A DNA stretch of 64,000 nucleotides, from assembly GCA_020055645.1 (NCBI GenBank), contig CM034547.1, forward strand, positions 38,667,909 to 38,731,908, written 5' to 3'. The stretch comes from Tomocerus qinae. Its lineage: Eukaryota; Arthropoda; Collembola; Entomobryomorpha; Tomoceridae. Shown in pieces: positions 24,820 to 37,363 of this stretch; within the stretch, counting starts at the first letter, position 1, and the number at the start of each line of letters is the position of its first letter. The position numbers were made by a program, and so were the translations under genes. The notes under the pieces are model-generated. The model did no database searches, was not told the DNA's origin, and saw only the letters and a list, made by a program, of their open reading frames with translations.

Positions 24820-27430
24820 ATGAAGGAGGGGAAGCACCACTACTTTGTATGCTACAATATAATAATTGTATATAAGTTATATTTTCTTTGCTCTGCAAAT
24901 AAACTGTTTCTGTAAAACTAACTAACTATGTTAACCTCAAAAATACAACAGATCCCAAAATAGTACCTACGTTAAGTTAAACAACATTGTCTTAAACACT
25001 TACTAATTTCTAAAGCTTCATGTATTATTCACAAAATTCAAATTATAGTACAATAATTGTGAAAATCAAAAGCATGAGAAAAAGGGGTACAAGGAAATCT
25101 TTGATTAACACAATGAAAAATTGAACAATCAGCACATTCAGAGTTACAGGGACAACACAATACATATATACAATAGTTATAAACAAGTGAAATATTTGTC
25201 GGCATTATGATGCTGTCTTTTGTACTTGTAGCAAACGAATCCCGGGCTCCGACGAGCCTAAGATTACTTAATTATACAATACAACAGTATACTTAATAAC
25301 ATCAATATGATGCTTAACACATTCGCTTAGCCGTGTACGAAATCATACACTTTGTTTATGAAACACATTTATGAAAAATCTACACTACATCTTGTGTCCT
25401 TTACAGTAACATTAACATCTTAATTTTATAATAACTAATGGTAATTTAATTATAAGTAAAGTATATACTTATTATACTATTCAAAGTATAAAGTGGGAGA
25501 AATTTTGTTATGTGATATAACAGCCCAATGTCCAATAGTCATAATATAAGTAACTATTTAAAAAATTATCTCAACTTTGAAAGTCTTTCTGAAATAATAT
25601 TCAATAATTTTCGCATGTGCACTTTAGTTAGATAACATACACAACATACGTAGTCACGAATTGAATACAGTGCAATTATTTTGGCAGCCTTTATTCAAAA
25701 TTATATACCCTTCAATCGTTTTTAAATGAGCTTAAATTCGAAAATAATTTGAAAACTGCGAAAAAGATAGATAATTAATAATTATATTAATAAGGACAGC
25801 TTTAAGAGGGAGAATTGTCTTTTGAATGTTGTGTTGTATACTTTTCAAATGCCATTAATTTCGTTAATAGCAAGACCAGTAAGAGATCTGCTTGACATTT
25901 ACACGATTGATGGAACTTTTACAATAGACATAAAAGTCAGATAAATAGGTATGTTTGTACGAATACAAGCACTAATATCTTTTAGGCATCCCTCTATCTT
26001 AAAAAGAAACGATAGGACTATCCAGTCGAATACTAACATATTAGTTGAGATGAATATGAAAATCTATAGGCAAGATTTTAATTATCATCTGCATATACTG
26101 TAATAATAACAATAATAATAGTGATTTGGATACACATATTGCCCCTGGTACACAATACGATATTAACACAGATACTTCAGTATAATAATAGTTTGCAATG
26201 CTTACAATCATCCAGATAAGAAAAATCCCTAGGCTGTGGCAGTTCCTTTACAATTTCCACGTATCATTTAGCTCATATTTAACTAGGTACCTAACCATTA
26301 TCATGTCTAACTAGTCTGTTTGTAACGATTAGGTAAGATTATTATATGGAGCATACATAAAAATGCTCAAGTGTAAAATGCACATTCCACATGGTTCAGA
26401 ATAACTAAATTTAGGATCATATCAATGTCACTAAAACGAGCTAAATGTTATCGATTACAAGATCTTTAAACGGAAATGAAATGCCGTTTAGTGAATATAA
26501 CAATTTTAGGCAAGTGGCATTTGTATTGTAATACAGTACAGTAATTATCTGTAATATTTGCAATTAGATATTAGATTGACTTTTTGTATTATATTAAAAT
26601 TGGTAGCATACCTACATCGTTAAGTGAAGGAAATGCAATTTATATAAAGATAATTCTACAGTAGAAATTTATTCTCATATCCTTATTAGGTAGAGTTAGC
26701 CTTGAATATTTACGAAGGTAGTAAAGAAAATCTGTATTACGACGCTGCATGACAAGGTGATACACAATAACATTATGTTGTAGCACAGTAATTTTATGTC
26801 CTATTCTACTTGAATTTTATGTAAATGTAGTTAAAATTGGAAATTTGAAAAAAGTCGATAGAATCTATACGACTACACAGAACAGTTACATAACAGTATT
26901 TCAAACATTTAATTATAGGTAGATTAATCAGTTTGAGTTTTGTTAGCTTAATTTGTGTTTTTTGTGGCGAAGAATACGACGGTAAATTCATTAGTCAAGT
27001 TAGTCATTAAATGAATATTATAGTTATGAACTATGAACCAGGGCATGTTCATGCGTATGGGTTCATGCCAAAATACATGGATTTCTACTGACACTGTAAC
27101 AATAAATTACATTACTACAAGTATCAGCACCAACGACGAACGTATAGTTCCGTTGGATACTAGGTTAGGTAGTTCATGTCCATAATTACAGTTACAGCCC
27201 GCAACATAGTTAATTAATAGCAGTACAATTTTGTATTATGATCTATTATATAGTCTTACAATAGTAAATATTATTTCAACAGCTTTGTTAGTTGGGTTTG
27301 ATGTGGTTCTGCAGCATTCCCGCTTACGTCACTGTCTTCTGATTTGTAGTTAGTACAGTAGTTTATACTGATACTTATATATAGTTACTTATTGGTTTCG
27401 GGGAAAGTTTTGGATATAGTAGTATTACTT

Positions 27431-27636
27431 CTACTTGCCGTGGTATTCTCGACGAAATGAGTCTTCTGCTTGAGGATCTAAAACTAACTCGTGGTGGGAG
27501 AGCATATGAAGTCCATCGAGGTCTATTGGCTCAAGTTCATCTCGAAACGCCTGGGCGACAGCATCCGAACCCAAAATCGCCTCCAGATTCGTCGGCTCAG
27601 ACGAATGCACTTCTGAGAAATCTGCACCCAAAAATT
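27431..27636 (-). CDS. Crtc: CRTC coding exon 8 (C-terminal activation end)
   Basis: A 206-nt exon after an 80-nt intron (acceptor ATATACAG). It encodes [26 protein letters not shown] and DPQAEDSFR up to the stop. Confidence 0.93.
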
Positions 27637-30600
27637 CTGTATATTCATGTTTAGATATGTTTTTCCAGAATAGCAATGAGAGAGAATGAAAGATTTCGTT
27701 TCAGTATTAAAGTTACCAGTAAAAATAATATCTGGGATGCTAGACGGAGTTTGTGGCGTTTGAGGCTGAGGATGTTGGGGCGACTGCTGAGAGGTGACTC
27801 CAGCCGTAGCCCCCGTTTGGATTTGTTGTGCTGGATTGTAAAAATTATATTGTGCTGAGTTGGCCATCCCTCCTCCCTTTAATACATTAAAATTTCATTT
27901 AGCTCCTTTATTACTAAGGTTCAAAAGCAGCTCTCATACTACTGCAAATCATTCATTTCCAACTACCGATGACATGAATTATAGCAACTACAGACAATTA
28001 CATTGCACCATAAAAACAGCCAATGTACTTTTTAAATACGAAGACCAAATAAAATTAAAATGCTCTTTCAAAGATATCTTTTTAAGTCCACAACCTCCAT
28101 ATTGCACAGAGGAAAATATTATGTAGGTACTGTAATTACTAATTTTATTAAACATGAACACCATGAAAAAGACCACTATTTGACTATTGCTCGCAATCAC
28201 CAGTCACAACCACTCCACAGACATCTTGGCCATTCTGACTTTATGATATACACATTCAATTAACAAAATCTTGAAAACAACGATATATAATTGTGAATGT
28301 TACATCCAATTTAAAATCGATATACTTTTTAATTACATTCAATATTCATCGAAATGCCGAAAAACTAATGACCCTTTACTTCATAGAAATGTCGAATTTG
28401 TTAGTCAAATAATTGATTTGTCGGATATTGACAGCAACAATAGTTTAAATTTGATTCTTTTGCATACGTACCAAAAAACCTTGATAATATCTGAAACACA
28501 GGTATTAAAAGTACTGAATATCTGAAATACTTAAAATTAGCCAAAAATGCTGCCTGAGACAACAGCATGCGAGCAACATTCAATTCAAATTCAAATAACA
28601 TACTGTTTATTATTGAATACGTTACATTTGCTCCCGTACTACATCAGATACCTATTACATGAGCCCCAGGTATGAAAAATAAGGAGAAACGGCGGAACGA
28701 AAATGGAAACTACAAATCTTAAATAAGTAGTAACTTGGGACGTGGTACATTTTGTGGTATAGACAGTTATATTTTATGTATTTAGTCAATTTTAGGCACA
28801 AATTTTAAACTATGTTATTGTTTTTAGTCACTTAGTCACGCAACATAATCCTTCTCAAGTCCAATCTACCTCCACGTCTCAAGTTTTGTAGTTTCGATTT
28901 TCGTTCTGCCGTTCCCTTCTTATTTTTCATACCGGGAGCAGGTGTAACCGGGAGCTAATGTGATAGGGAGCAGGTCAGGTGTAATAGGGGAGCAAATATG
29001 TTGATACCATTCTATTGGGATTGGGAGAGGAATTAATTTATGTCCCATTGTTAGGTTAATCGACCACTTTGAAAGTTGCCTATTAGGAGTAAAAATGTAC
29101 AATCAAACAACAGATTCAATCAAATGCATGCATGGAAAACAAAAATAGCTAAATATTAACCTGCCAAGAATGGCCATTATTTCTGCCAGGGGTCGTTTCC
29201 ATCTAAAACAAGAGGTAAGCAAAGAAATTAAATAAAAGCTACTCATTCAGATGCAACTGCATAACTGATTACTGTGGACAGACAAAACAATAAGGTAGAA
29301 GATTAAATTGTATAAAAGACACAGTCTGTCATAGTCTATAGTCACAAGACATGAGACTAATGTACAAAAGTAAATTACTAATTTCAGACTTCAATTTGTA
29401 CTATAAAAAACATAAAAAGAAATAACACGAAGACATGACAAGACGAAAGTAAAAGATTTAGCATAAACGTCTTAAGTCGGAAGGAAAGTAAGTATTAATT
29501 ACAATGTCATTTATTGTAAACCTACCATTGAAATTTGTTCAAAATGTTGTTGGAGTTGTTGGCTGACGAAGTAACTTTCTGGAGAATTTTGCGTTGGTTG
29601 GGCAGTGGGGCTTGGAGGAGCTGATAAATGACCATCTAAGGGGCTTGGACTTCGGAACTGCTCGATTATGTCACATTAAACAAATTTCATTGAATTAGCA
29701 ATGTTTCCTTCATTTCCTTCCTCTTTCACATTAACTCAAAAATAATATGAAATGAAAACCATGCAAACAAATAAAAAATGAATTACTGATAAGGGTGAAT
29801 TTTGAGGACTAGGTCTTGGAGGACATCGGTATGCTGTCAACATCTACAGTCAAACATAACATGCAAAGAAATAATGAGCAAACGTAAAAATCTACCTCTA
29901 GATCAGTAATAATCAAACTAGCCATCTGACATACATGTAAATAAGTAGTAATTAGATAGATAACTACTATAGCGGTATCAGATAAGATAACATCGATTCA
30001 ATTACTTTCGTAATTAGCACAATGCGTTTGCATACAAACATGAAATGATATATATAAATGAGTAATTTGTTAGACTCGTCACTTTCATATAGGCAACCTA
30101 CATTTTCATTGTTTGGATAACTTTGGAATGAAGTGGTCACATTGACTTGGAGTGGATTGTCCATCATTGATTGCTGCTGCTGAGAAATTTGGGACTGCGA
30201 CATATGCCCTTGCTGCTGGGATTGTCTTGGAGGCTGACTTGGCGATTGTTGTTGCTGTGAATTTTGAGGCGGATGTGGGGACGAACTTGTCGGAGAGTAA
30301 GTCACTGACAATGGGCTCTGCAACATAATATTTATTTCAAAATACTATTCTCAATCAAACATAAAGGATTAAAATATTTCGTCAATAGTGAAATTTGAAC
30401 TTTCGAAAGGTTCGAATGTCGAATCATCAAAAAAATCAATCTAATTTTTGGTATGTACTTAATTTAAAAACCAAAACAAATCAGACAAACGAAACATACT
30501 TTTAGAAAATGCATTTAAAAACTCGCATACAAAAATTATTTCAGATAAGCATATTTTTTACAATAACTTGTAGCCGCTCAATACAACCGAAAAGTAGGCA

Positions 30601-33600
30601 ACAAGAAAGACGAAGGATGAACTCACAGTTGAGTAAGGTGAATGATTGAGTTGTTGTTCCTCCATATCTACGGACTGCGGAAGTGGAGTGGTGAACTGGA
30701 AACTCGTGAGGTCGGGGAGAGAACCAGTGGAGACAGGAGTGGGAATTTCTAGGAGGTTAGGTCCATCACCGACAGTGTTGGGGAGTTGATTTGGCGAATC
30801 ATGAGTTTTTCCCATACTGAGGACGTAGTCTCGAGGGTCGTTGGAATTATTGGAGGACTCCTCGCTTGAGTCGGGTACTACAGAAGGAATCATCAGCGAA
30901 TGGGTCTGATGCAATGCAGAGTCTGAGTTGGCCCTTCTCCAAGCCGCGTTCTCCATTGGAGGGGAAAGGTAATTATTTGTTCCGTAAACTAAGCCGGTGG
31001 ATCCCAAATTTCCCGAGTGCATTCCAATTGACTGCAGCATCGACAGATTTGGCGGGGAAGCGTATGGGGCATGGTCAGCCGCTCTGGTTTTCGTCACTCG
31101 TAATGGACCTATCGAGTTTCTCGATGACCTTGGAGAAGTTCCTTGTTGATTGAACATTTGGTGGCTCATTCGGGAGGTAGGACTCTGTTATGAAAACAAG
31201 AAACATATGTAGCATTAAAACATGCAGATTGCAGGTACACGTATTGTATCAGCATATCTAGTTCCGTCTTAGCGAATACGTAAATACAAAAGAAAATGAA
31301 ACCGTCATTCTTATAATCACTGCCAAGTACTACTCATGGTTAAGTTCCAAGAAAACTCCTTTTATTTTTCCTATGACGAATCTTAATCCTTTGAATGTAC
31401 CATGCAATTATCTGCTATAAATCTGTATCAGTAATCCAAGTAATCATTATTCACTATCGTATACGTACTACATGCAACCAATAAATTTATTGTTTACATA
31501 AACACATACGCAACATCAACATCTCTTTGTACAGCTTCTATCGTTATACAAATCTTAATCCTGTACAATTGGTCCACAATTTATTCATTTCTTACTGCTT
31601 AACTACAATTTTGAATGCATATATTTTTTCAGAATAGTAAGTAGTGCAGTTCAGTGTTTTTACATTATTCAATGTTTTTATAGGGCTCTTAGGCATACGC
31701 AGGAAGTAAACTATATAGCACTTAAGTGTCATGTTATTAGACAGGGCTTGCTACTGCTACTGCTATACTAAATATATACAACCTTAAGAAAAATTCAATA
31801 TAAGATGCATCAACGTCACTACGTTTTTCTTATTGTTTATAGGATAATGTACTTAATTGAGTGTAATCTTAATCCTATGTACATACTACATACATACACA
31901 GTGAAGAATCCAAATGTATAACACGTACCGTTCCTATACCCTACAAGATAAGTAATACGTAATACGAATACCTTACGGTACCTTCCTTTTCCTATAGTGA
32001 TATATTTTGCGAAATGAAGGAAGAATGAGGTGGGATGGGAATTATACTGAAATTATTCCCAAATATGTACTTTTACTATTTTTGAATAGCTTACAGAATA
32101 ATACTAATTTTTAGCTTATGTGTATCGACTTAGTTGCAAAGACCACCACGCATAGAGTAAAGTTGTTATCCATAGTTAAATCACCAAGCAATGTAAAATG
32201 CAATAAACAGACAGAAAGCCATAATATTGTTAATATGTTAATGCATACTATACCGGTATGATGGGTGATAGTGATGAGTGATAGTGATGACGAATATCAG
32301 AAAATGCAAGCTTATTTTAATATATAATACAATTACCCAACTGGCTTCTCTTCTGTTTTAATGCTTTTCTTGCATATTAATATTACTAGTCTATTAATGC
32401 TTCTACTGTTTTAAAACCACTTCATAAATAATTTCATAATTTTATTTACATAGTATATTTGCGAAAGGATGTTCTAATATTTAAAAAAAAACTCTAATAT
32501 TCAGAAGAATTTAAAAGAGTATTTAGGGAAAGATCCAATTCAATAAATAGGTATATTGTCAGTCCTAGTTAATTGTTAAGATAGTGAAGAAATGCTACAC
32601 TGATTTATACATACATTATTATGATTCTTCTCGTAACAAATCTATAACTACATCTACGCAAAAAACCTAAATAAATATGCTCGTCCATCATTCTACACGT
32701 GTGAGTCGTGAGTATGTGCTACATACAGGCTTCTATATAGCATAGCCAACAGTCACGTTAATGAGTACTTGGCAAATTGTAAAAAACTACCTGGTACACC
32801 TGGTAGAGTGGTAGTTTCATAATAAACTATGATAACACAAATGTAAGAAATAAGAAAATCATGTGCGTGTCAGTCCAGTGAAACTGGGAAGACGAAAGTC
32901 GAAAGAAGTTGTTTGATTCCCCATACAGGAGCTGTAAGATACCTATCATCATATGAAACAAAGTTGTCCTTTATAAAGCTGTGTGTTTTCAAATGAGCTA
33001 TTACATGATATTTTTGGACGCATATAGAACAAAAGTTACCCCTTTCCCCAAAAAGGGAATGAGACCGATTTGAGATTTGGTCTATCAATGAACTCGATGT
33101 GTCTGTCAAAATTCGAAGACAATTCAAAAAATTTAAAATTTACTGTGAAATCAATTAAAGAATGGAGAAATTGCTTAGATAAATAGATACACAGACAGAA
33201 AGACAGATCTATGTATCTACACAGAAGTAGTCCCACAAATAGGGAATGACTTTCTTTAATAATTTACATTTTACATATAGATTATAGATGTGCATATATA
33301 CATATAAGTAGTATGTATGTCGTAGACTGGGAGGGAAAGGTGACTGGGAGGGATATAATATCCCTCTCCGACTAGGCAGGGAGAGATAGCTCTGTACCGC
33401 TAGCGGTACCGAGCCATGAGGTTTTCGACTGGGAGGGATATGTCGTAAAGGATTGATATGAATGATTCTATGTGTATAAGTGCCACAAATGTCGCAGATT
33501 TTAGGTTACTCTTATATTTATTCATTGTAATCATTATTTTCTATAATATTCATTAATATTAAGTATATTGCACTGCACTTTTTGAATCAGTCATAATAAA

Positions 33601-36600
33601 ATCATAAATTATTAAGTCAAGATTGACAGTCAAATAGTTAAGTATGCTACGCTGCTATAATTTTTATTAATTGATATTTGCTAGAAAATGACTAGAAAAT
33701 GGTAATCTTAAACTACAATGTGCCAAGGGGATCATTGAATGTATGGTAAGTGAAGTAAATGTCGGTCGATGGACCGCTGAAATCGACACAACTGGATGGC
33801 CGGAGGCACCTATAAAGTACATAACTGCATTGCGATCTGTAACATCATACACCTCTCAATCCATTTACATTTGCAAGTGCAAGGGTAACTGTCAAAGTAA
33901 AAAATGTCCCTGTAAAAAGAATGATATACACTGTGGTACTAAATGCCACAACGGCAGTAGCCGTTCTTGCAAAAATTTAGATAATTGAACTCCTGGCTTT
34001 GGAAAAAATATCAATTAATAAAAATTATAGCAGCGTAGCATACTTAACTATTTGACTGTCAATCTTGACTTAATAATTTATGATTTTATTATGACTGATT
34101 CAAAAAGTGCAGTGCAATATACTTAATATTAATGAATATTATAGAAAATAATGATTACAATGAATAAATATAAGAGTAACCTAAAATCTGCGACATTTGT
34201 GGCACTTATACACATAGAATCATTCATATCAATCGTTTACGACATATCCCTCCCAGTCGGAAACCTCATGGCTCGGTACCGCTAGCGGTACAGAGCTATC
34301 TCTCCCTGCCTAGTCGGAGAGGGATATTATATCCCTCCCAGTCACCTTTCCCTCCCAGTCTACGACATGTATATGTATATGTATAAATATGATACATAGA
34401 AATAGAATAGCGTGAGCAAGACTAGCATAGTAAACTGCAACAGCAATGGGCTTATGGAGTAGGAAGAGTGAAAAGCTAGGTGCAGAGTATTAAATACATG
34501 TATTATTAAATTATTATTATTGTCTCAAGGTTGTTGGTCTACGAGATTAAGATTCCTATTCAATTGCCAATACTAAGAAATGCAATAATATTACTCTATT
34601 ACCAAAGTATTATATGCAACACAATGAACACAATCACTTGCACTTGTTATATATATATTTAATGTATAGTGCCCAGTGCTTTAATATTATTAAAAGTAAG
34701 CCGTAGCACATGCCATGAGATATCCATATAATAATATAGTCATAAGCGCATAGAAAGCTGTTTTTAGTAAATAATATTTTGTATACATTATCTCTACTTT
34801 AGCAGAATTAAGGACTTCAGAAATTATTCACAGACAGAGGGACTACATTTACATTATATCCCTATAAAGCCTTAAACTTAAGTTTTAAAAAATTACTCTA
34901 ACTAAAGTAACTAATAATTATCAACAATCTCAGTCTTATACAGAATACAGACCTTACTACAAGTAAAGGCAATATTCAGTATTAGCATTAATTTACTAAG
35001 TACTATAACTATATAACGTATTAAAGCACAAAGTATAAAGATCAGATTGGCTACTCCACGTCAACCAGTCCTAGCAAGTCAACACAACGGAAATCATCCT
35101 GAGAGAAGACGAGAAGATCATTTCTGTTCGTTTGCAGAACACAGCAACAATATCTAAATCTACCATATGATAAATGCTGATATACTGTACATTATACAGT
35201 AAATATTTACGATAAGTTCAAAATTGTAGACAAAATGCATGAATGTTCCTTTCATACCACCATACTTTACATGAATCCAATTCAATTCACATACATTCTA
35301 ACTTTTTCTATTGAGTTCTAACACTGACAATAAGTAGTAGTCCTTGAAGACTACAAAAACACAACTTTACCTACGGTATGATACAAATACAGTATATAAT
35401 ATGCTTTGCTATAATTTATCTAAAGCAATGATTACTACAAAATATTTACCTAAACTATAGTGAATGGTGGTTTCTGGTTGGAATGGAACATCTTTGTTGA
35501 TAAGGATAATAAAACAGTATAGTAGTAAAACAACTGGCTTACCCAGCCAGCTATTATACTTACTATCTATCTGCTATCAAACAGCTAGCTTTGAAAACTA
35601 GGATGCAAATTTACAAAGAGAAGTTATTTATTGTAAGTGATACACACACACTCACACATATGACATAATGCCTTTTTCACTCCCCCAGTCAGCTGAAGGA
35701 GCTGAAGATCTATCTAAACGATTATAGTAAATATCTTAACTCTGCTTCATATGTTTTTTAATTCATCCACATACACCATAACACAACACACTGACCTGAC
35801 CTTTTAAATAACAACTATTATCTATTAGGATATAAATGAATAAATGATTAAATGATCTGCTCGATAATTACTTACTATCCAGCAGGTTATAAAACCGTCC
35901 GGGTACCCTAGTTTCAGGAGAAACATGGAAGTTAGGTCAGTTTTTAATTCCCTTAATTCCTTAATGCGGTTAGAATATATAGAGGATTTGCACACGTATT
36001 GTATTTTTGATGCAAATCAATCTAGGACCGCCGGGGACAGTAAACTCAACATTAATTTATGTATTCAACTACTAAAATTAAAATGAAATTAAAGGCATGG
36101 TACTGCGCTGGATGCTTAGTTTATATTTTACATGTAATTCAATTGAAACTCAGAATGTTTTAAACATCCTGACTTTCATTACAAACAAACGCTAAACATA
36201 AAAATACTAATATGCTGACTGCAATACAAAATTCACACATCCAAATTCAAAGTTTAAATCTGGTGAGTACTCAATTATACATCCATTTAATTGCAAAGTA
36301 GGATGCTCGAAGACATTTTTATGGAGACAAAACACACATGACATAACGAGCTAATTTAAGCTTCTCGTGTTAAAAATGATCCTTGACTTAAATTGCCTTA
36401 TTGTAGTTTTCTGATACTTCACATTTTCACTCTGACACTATTATTAGTGTCTATTGTCTGATCGAACATTAACAGAGAAATGCAACATGCAACCTAAACC
36501 TTTTTAAACAATGCTATCCTGATTATGTTGATTGGGGACCACACGTCCCAACAAACAGGATAAGTCGATACTCCACTTCCCTGTTATTCTATAATACGTA

Positions 36601-37363
36601 CTAAGTAAATGTTTTGCATAAATTCGTAACTGTGTTTAGAGTATTAGAAAACATTTAGAAAAACTAGAAGATGTGTAAGTTAAACTAGAATTAGGATACC
36701 CTAAAACACTGCTGACTGCTACATGTACACCACCATAATAATAGTAATGAAATTCGTTGCAACATACCTTATCACCATGTTGAGTCATTTGGTTGACGTT
36801 AGGTAAGCTCCCGCCTCGAAAAGATGACTGCAAATTGATGGTTAGCAAATTATTTTGTTGCTGCGGCTTTGTTGGTTGTGGCGGTGAAGGGACCGGCTAA
36901 AATACAAAAAGTCACATAATAAAAGTGAAACTATACAAGAAAGTAATTTAAAGAGCTTTAAAGTTAGGTGGCTCTTTATGTCAAGATAGCATGGACAACA
37001 AATCTAAAGCAAATTGTATATTTAGTGCAATGAAAACGAAAATCGGTTTCATCTAAAAAAAATTTAAAAAGCTTTTATAAACAGTTTTGAATTTACAAAA
37101 GAATAAAGCTTTAAGATACAAGTTGTTAAGATATTTTTAATGTAATGTGCAAACCGTGTAAACGAATACCAATAGCATATAATAATACTAGTAATCACAT
37201 TTGAATCACATCATATTAACTCCCGTAAATAATTAGTGACACTTACCTTTGCAACTGTTGCAGCCATCACCTCTTGCATAATTTTTTCGAAGGCAGCAGT
37301 TTCCTCCGCCTGCTTTTGAGTATGTAGCGCTATCTTTTCACTGAATTTTCTTGGATTAGACAT
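27431..37363 (-). CDS. Crtc: CREB-regulated transcription coactivator (CRTC/TORC), complete, eight coding exons
   Basis: Minus-strand exons in order are 37257-37363 extended to 37247, 36768-36896, 30627-31184, 30102-30317, 29787-29843, 29526-29657, 27717-27876 and 27431-27636; exon 1 is therefore 37247-37363. All phases agree and give 524 aa. Exon 1 is the CREB-binding domain ([20 protein letters not shown]). GGSLPNVNQ follows in exon 2. [13 protein letters not shown] holds Ser169, equivalent to the SIK/AMPK-phosphorylated, 14-3-3-binding serine (Ser171 of CRTC2). STGSLPDLT lies at about 234-242. A Gln/Pro/Ser-rich centre follows, and the C-terminus reads IDLDGLHML...[10 protein letters not shown], the conserved transactivation end. 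CRTCs shuttle to the nucleus on dephosphorylation by calcineurin and coactivate CREB at CRE promoters. The start is AAAATGTC. Insect-type length is normal; the vertebrate region between the GGSLPNVNQ and YLSPP blocks is only partly represented, so an exon could be missing in the 5.6-kb intron. Confidence 0.93.
27717..27876 (-). CDS. Crtc: CRTC coding exon 7
   Basis: A 160-nt exon ending ACTG|GTAACT, with the family block SSIPDIIFT. The acceptor ATTAAAG|GGAGGAGGG has a poor pyrimidine tract, so the 5' edge is less certain than the others, although its phase fits. Confidence 0.8.
28931..29000. repeat. Imperfect tandem repeat of a GGGAGCAGGTGTAA-like unit
   Basis: Three to four degenerate copies of (A/C)CGGGAGC(A/T) with GTGTAA lie in the intron between CRTC exons 6 and 7. 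It is simple intronic repetition. Confidence 0.45.
29526..29657 (-). CDS. Crtc: CRTC coding exon 6
   Basis: Encodes 44 codons, GAGCAG|TTCCGA to ATG|GTAGGT, phase 0. It reads [10 protein letters not shown] to [13 protein letters not shown]. Confidence 0.92.
29787..29843 (-). CDS. Crtc: CRTC coding exon 5 (57-nt small exon)
   Basis: Encodes 19 codons ([19 protein letters not shown]) between CTGTAG and TCA|GTAATT, phase 0. A second AG nine bases inside would shift into an early stop, so the outer acceptor is preferred. Because it is a multiple of three and short, it may be a cassette exon. Confidence 0.7.
30102..30317 (-). CDS. Crtc: CRTC coding exon 4 (Gln/Ser/Pro-rich)
   Basis: Encodes 72 codons, phase 0 at both ends (TTGCAG|AGCCCA to AAT|GTAGGT). 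It is rich in glutamine runs, as in the central region of CRTCs. Confidence 0.92.
30627..31184 (-). CDS. Crtc: CRTC coding exon 3 (regulatory region)
   Basis: Encodes 186 codons, phase 0 at both ends (ATAACAG|AGTCCT to ACT|GTGAGT). It carries the YLSPP block, the [11 protein letters not shown] phosphoswitch and the STGSLPDLT motif. Confidence 0.95.
33314..34371. mobile_element. Ginger-like DNA transposon with 362-bp terminal inverted repeats
   Basis: The element spans 33318-34367 (1,050 bp). The arms 33318-33679 and 34006-34367 are nearly identical inverted copies with a handful of mismatches. They start TGTCGTAGACTGGG and end CTACGACA, i.e. TGT...ACA termini, and are bounded by a 4-bp direct repeat TGTA at 33314-33317 and 34368-34371. 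Each arm has three GACTGGGAGGGA copies (left arm 33325, 33342 and 33427) and a perfect palindrome GTACCGCTAGCGGTAC. TGT...ACA ends with a 4-bp duplication are known for Ginger elements, whose integrase resembles those of Gypsy retroelements. The 326-bp centre carries only a C-terminal-like remnant (next entry), so it is not autonomous. The superfamily call is inference. Confidence 0.75.
33692..33988 (+). pseudogene. Cysteine-rich C-terminal remnant of a transposon integrase-like protein
   Basis: The frame is open from 33692, with the first useful ATG at 33743, and stops at 33988. It begins [16 protein letters not shown] and then [18 protein letters not shown]. It finishes with a cluster of eight cysteines in the pattern CKCKGNC, KKCPCKK, IHCGTKC and a final SCKN. 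I associate this arrangement with the C-terminus of Ginger/GIN-type integrase-derived proteins (KRBA2- or SCAND3-like in databases); that is from memory of the family and needs a search. No DDE catalytic core is present, so the frame is a relic or a small accessory peptide. It lies between the two 362-bp arms in a CRTC intron, on the opposite strand to CRTC. Confidence 0.45.
35051..35098 (-). CDS. Possible alternative CRTC terminal exon (15 codons + stop)
   Basis: A strong acceptor (CTTCTCGTCTTCTCTCAG) on the minus strand is followed, in the phase left by CRTC exon 2, by [15 protein letters not shown] and a TAG. It could be a short-isoform terminal exon, part of a missed internal exon, or chance. 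No donor of good quality follows it. Confidence 0.2.
   Translation of the reverse strand, partial: DDFRCVDLLGLVDVE
36768..36896 (-). CDS. Crtc: CRTC coding exon 2
   Basis: Encodes 43 codons, phase 0 at both ends (TTTTAG|CCGGTC to AAG|GTATGT). It contains a PQQQNN run and the family motif [10 protein letters not shown]. Confidence 0.93.
37247..37363 (-). CDS. Crtc: CRTC coding exon 1 (CREB-binding domain)
   Basis: Encodes 39 codons from ATG at 37363 to AAG|GTAAGT. A possible acceptor CTGTAG about 30 nt upstream of the ATG indicates a spliced 5' UTR. Confidence 0.95.

Larger units (their letters stand above)
20244..27430. other. 3' flank of UBE2R and of CRTC; no gene seen
   Basis: The two genes converge on this 7.2 kb. 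Both 3' UTRs lie within it. For CRTC the nearest AATAAA on the minus strand that I found is at 26668-26673. The region is very AT-rich. None of its open frames (for example 22521-22871) shows a known motif, and a few short inverted repeats are listed separately. Confidence 0.5.
31185..36767 (-). other. CRTC intron 2 (5.6 kb) hosting a transposon
   Basis: It lies between exons 2 and 3 and holds the Ginger-like element at 33.3-34.4 kb and the candidate 15-codon exon at 35.1 kb. The remaining sequence is AT-rich intron with no recognised coding on either strand. Confidence 0.6.
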
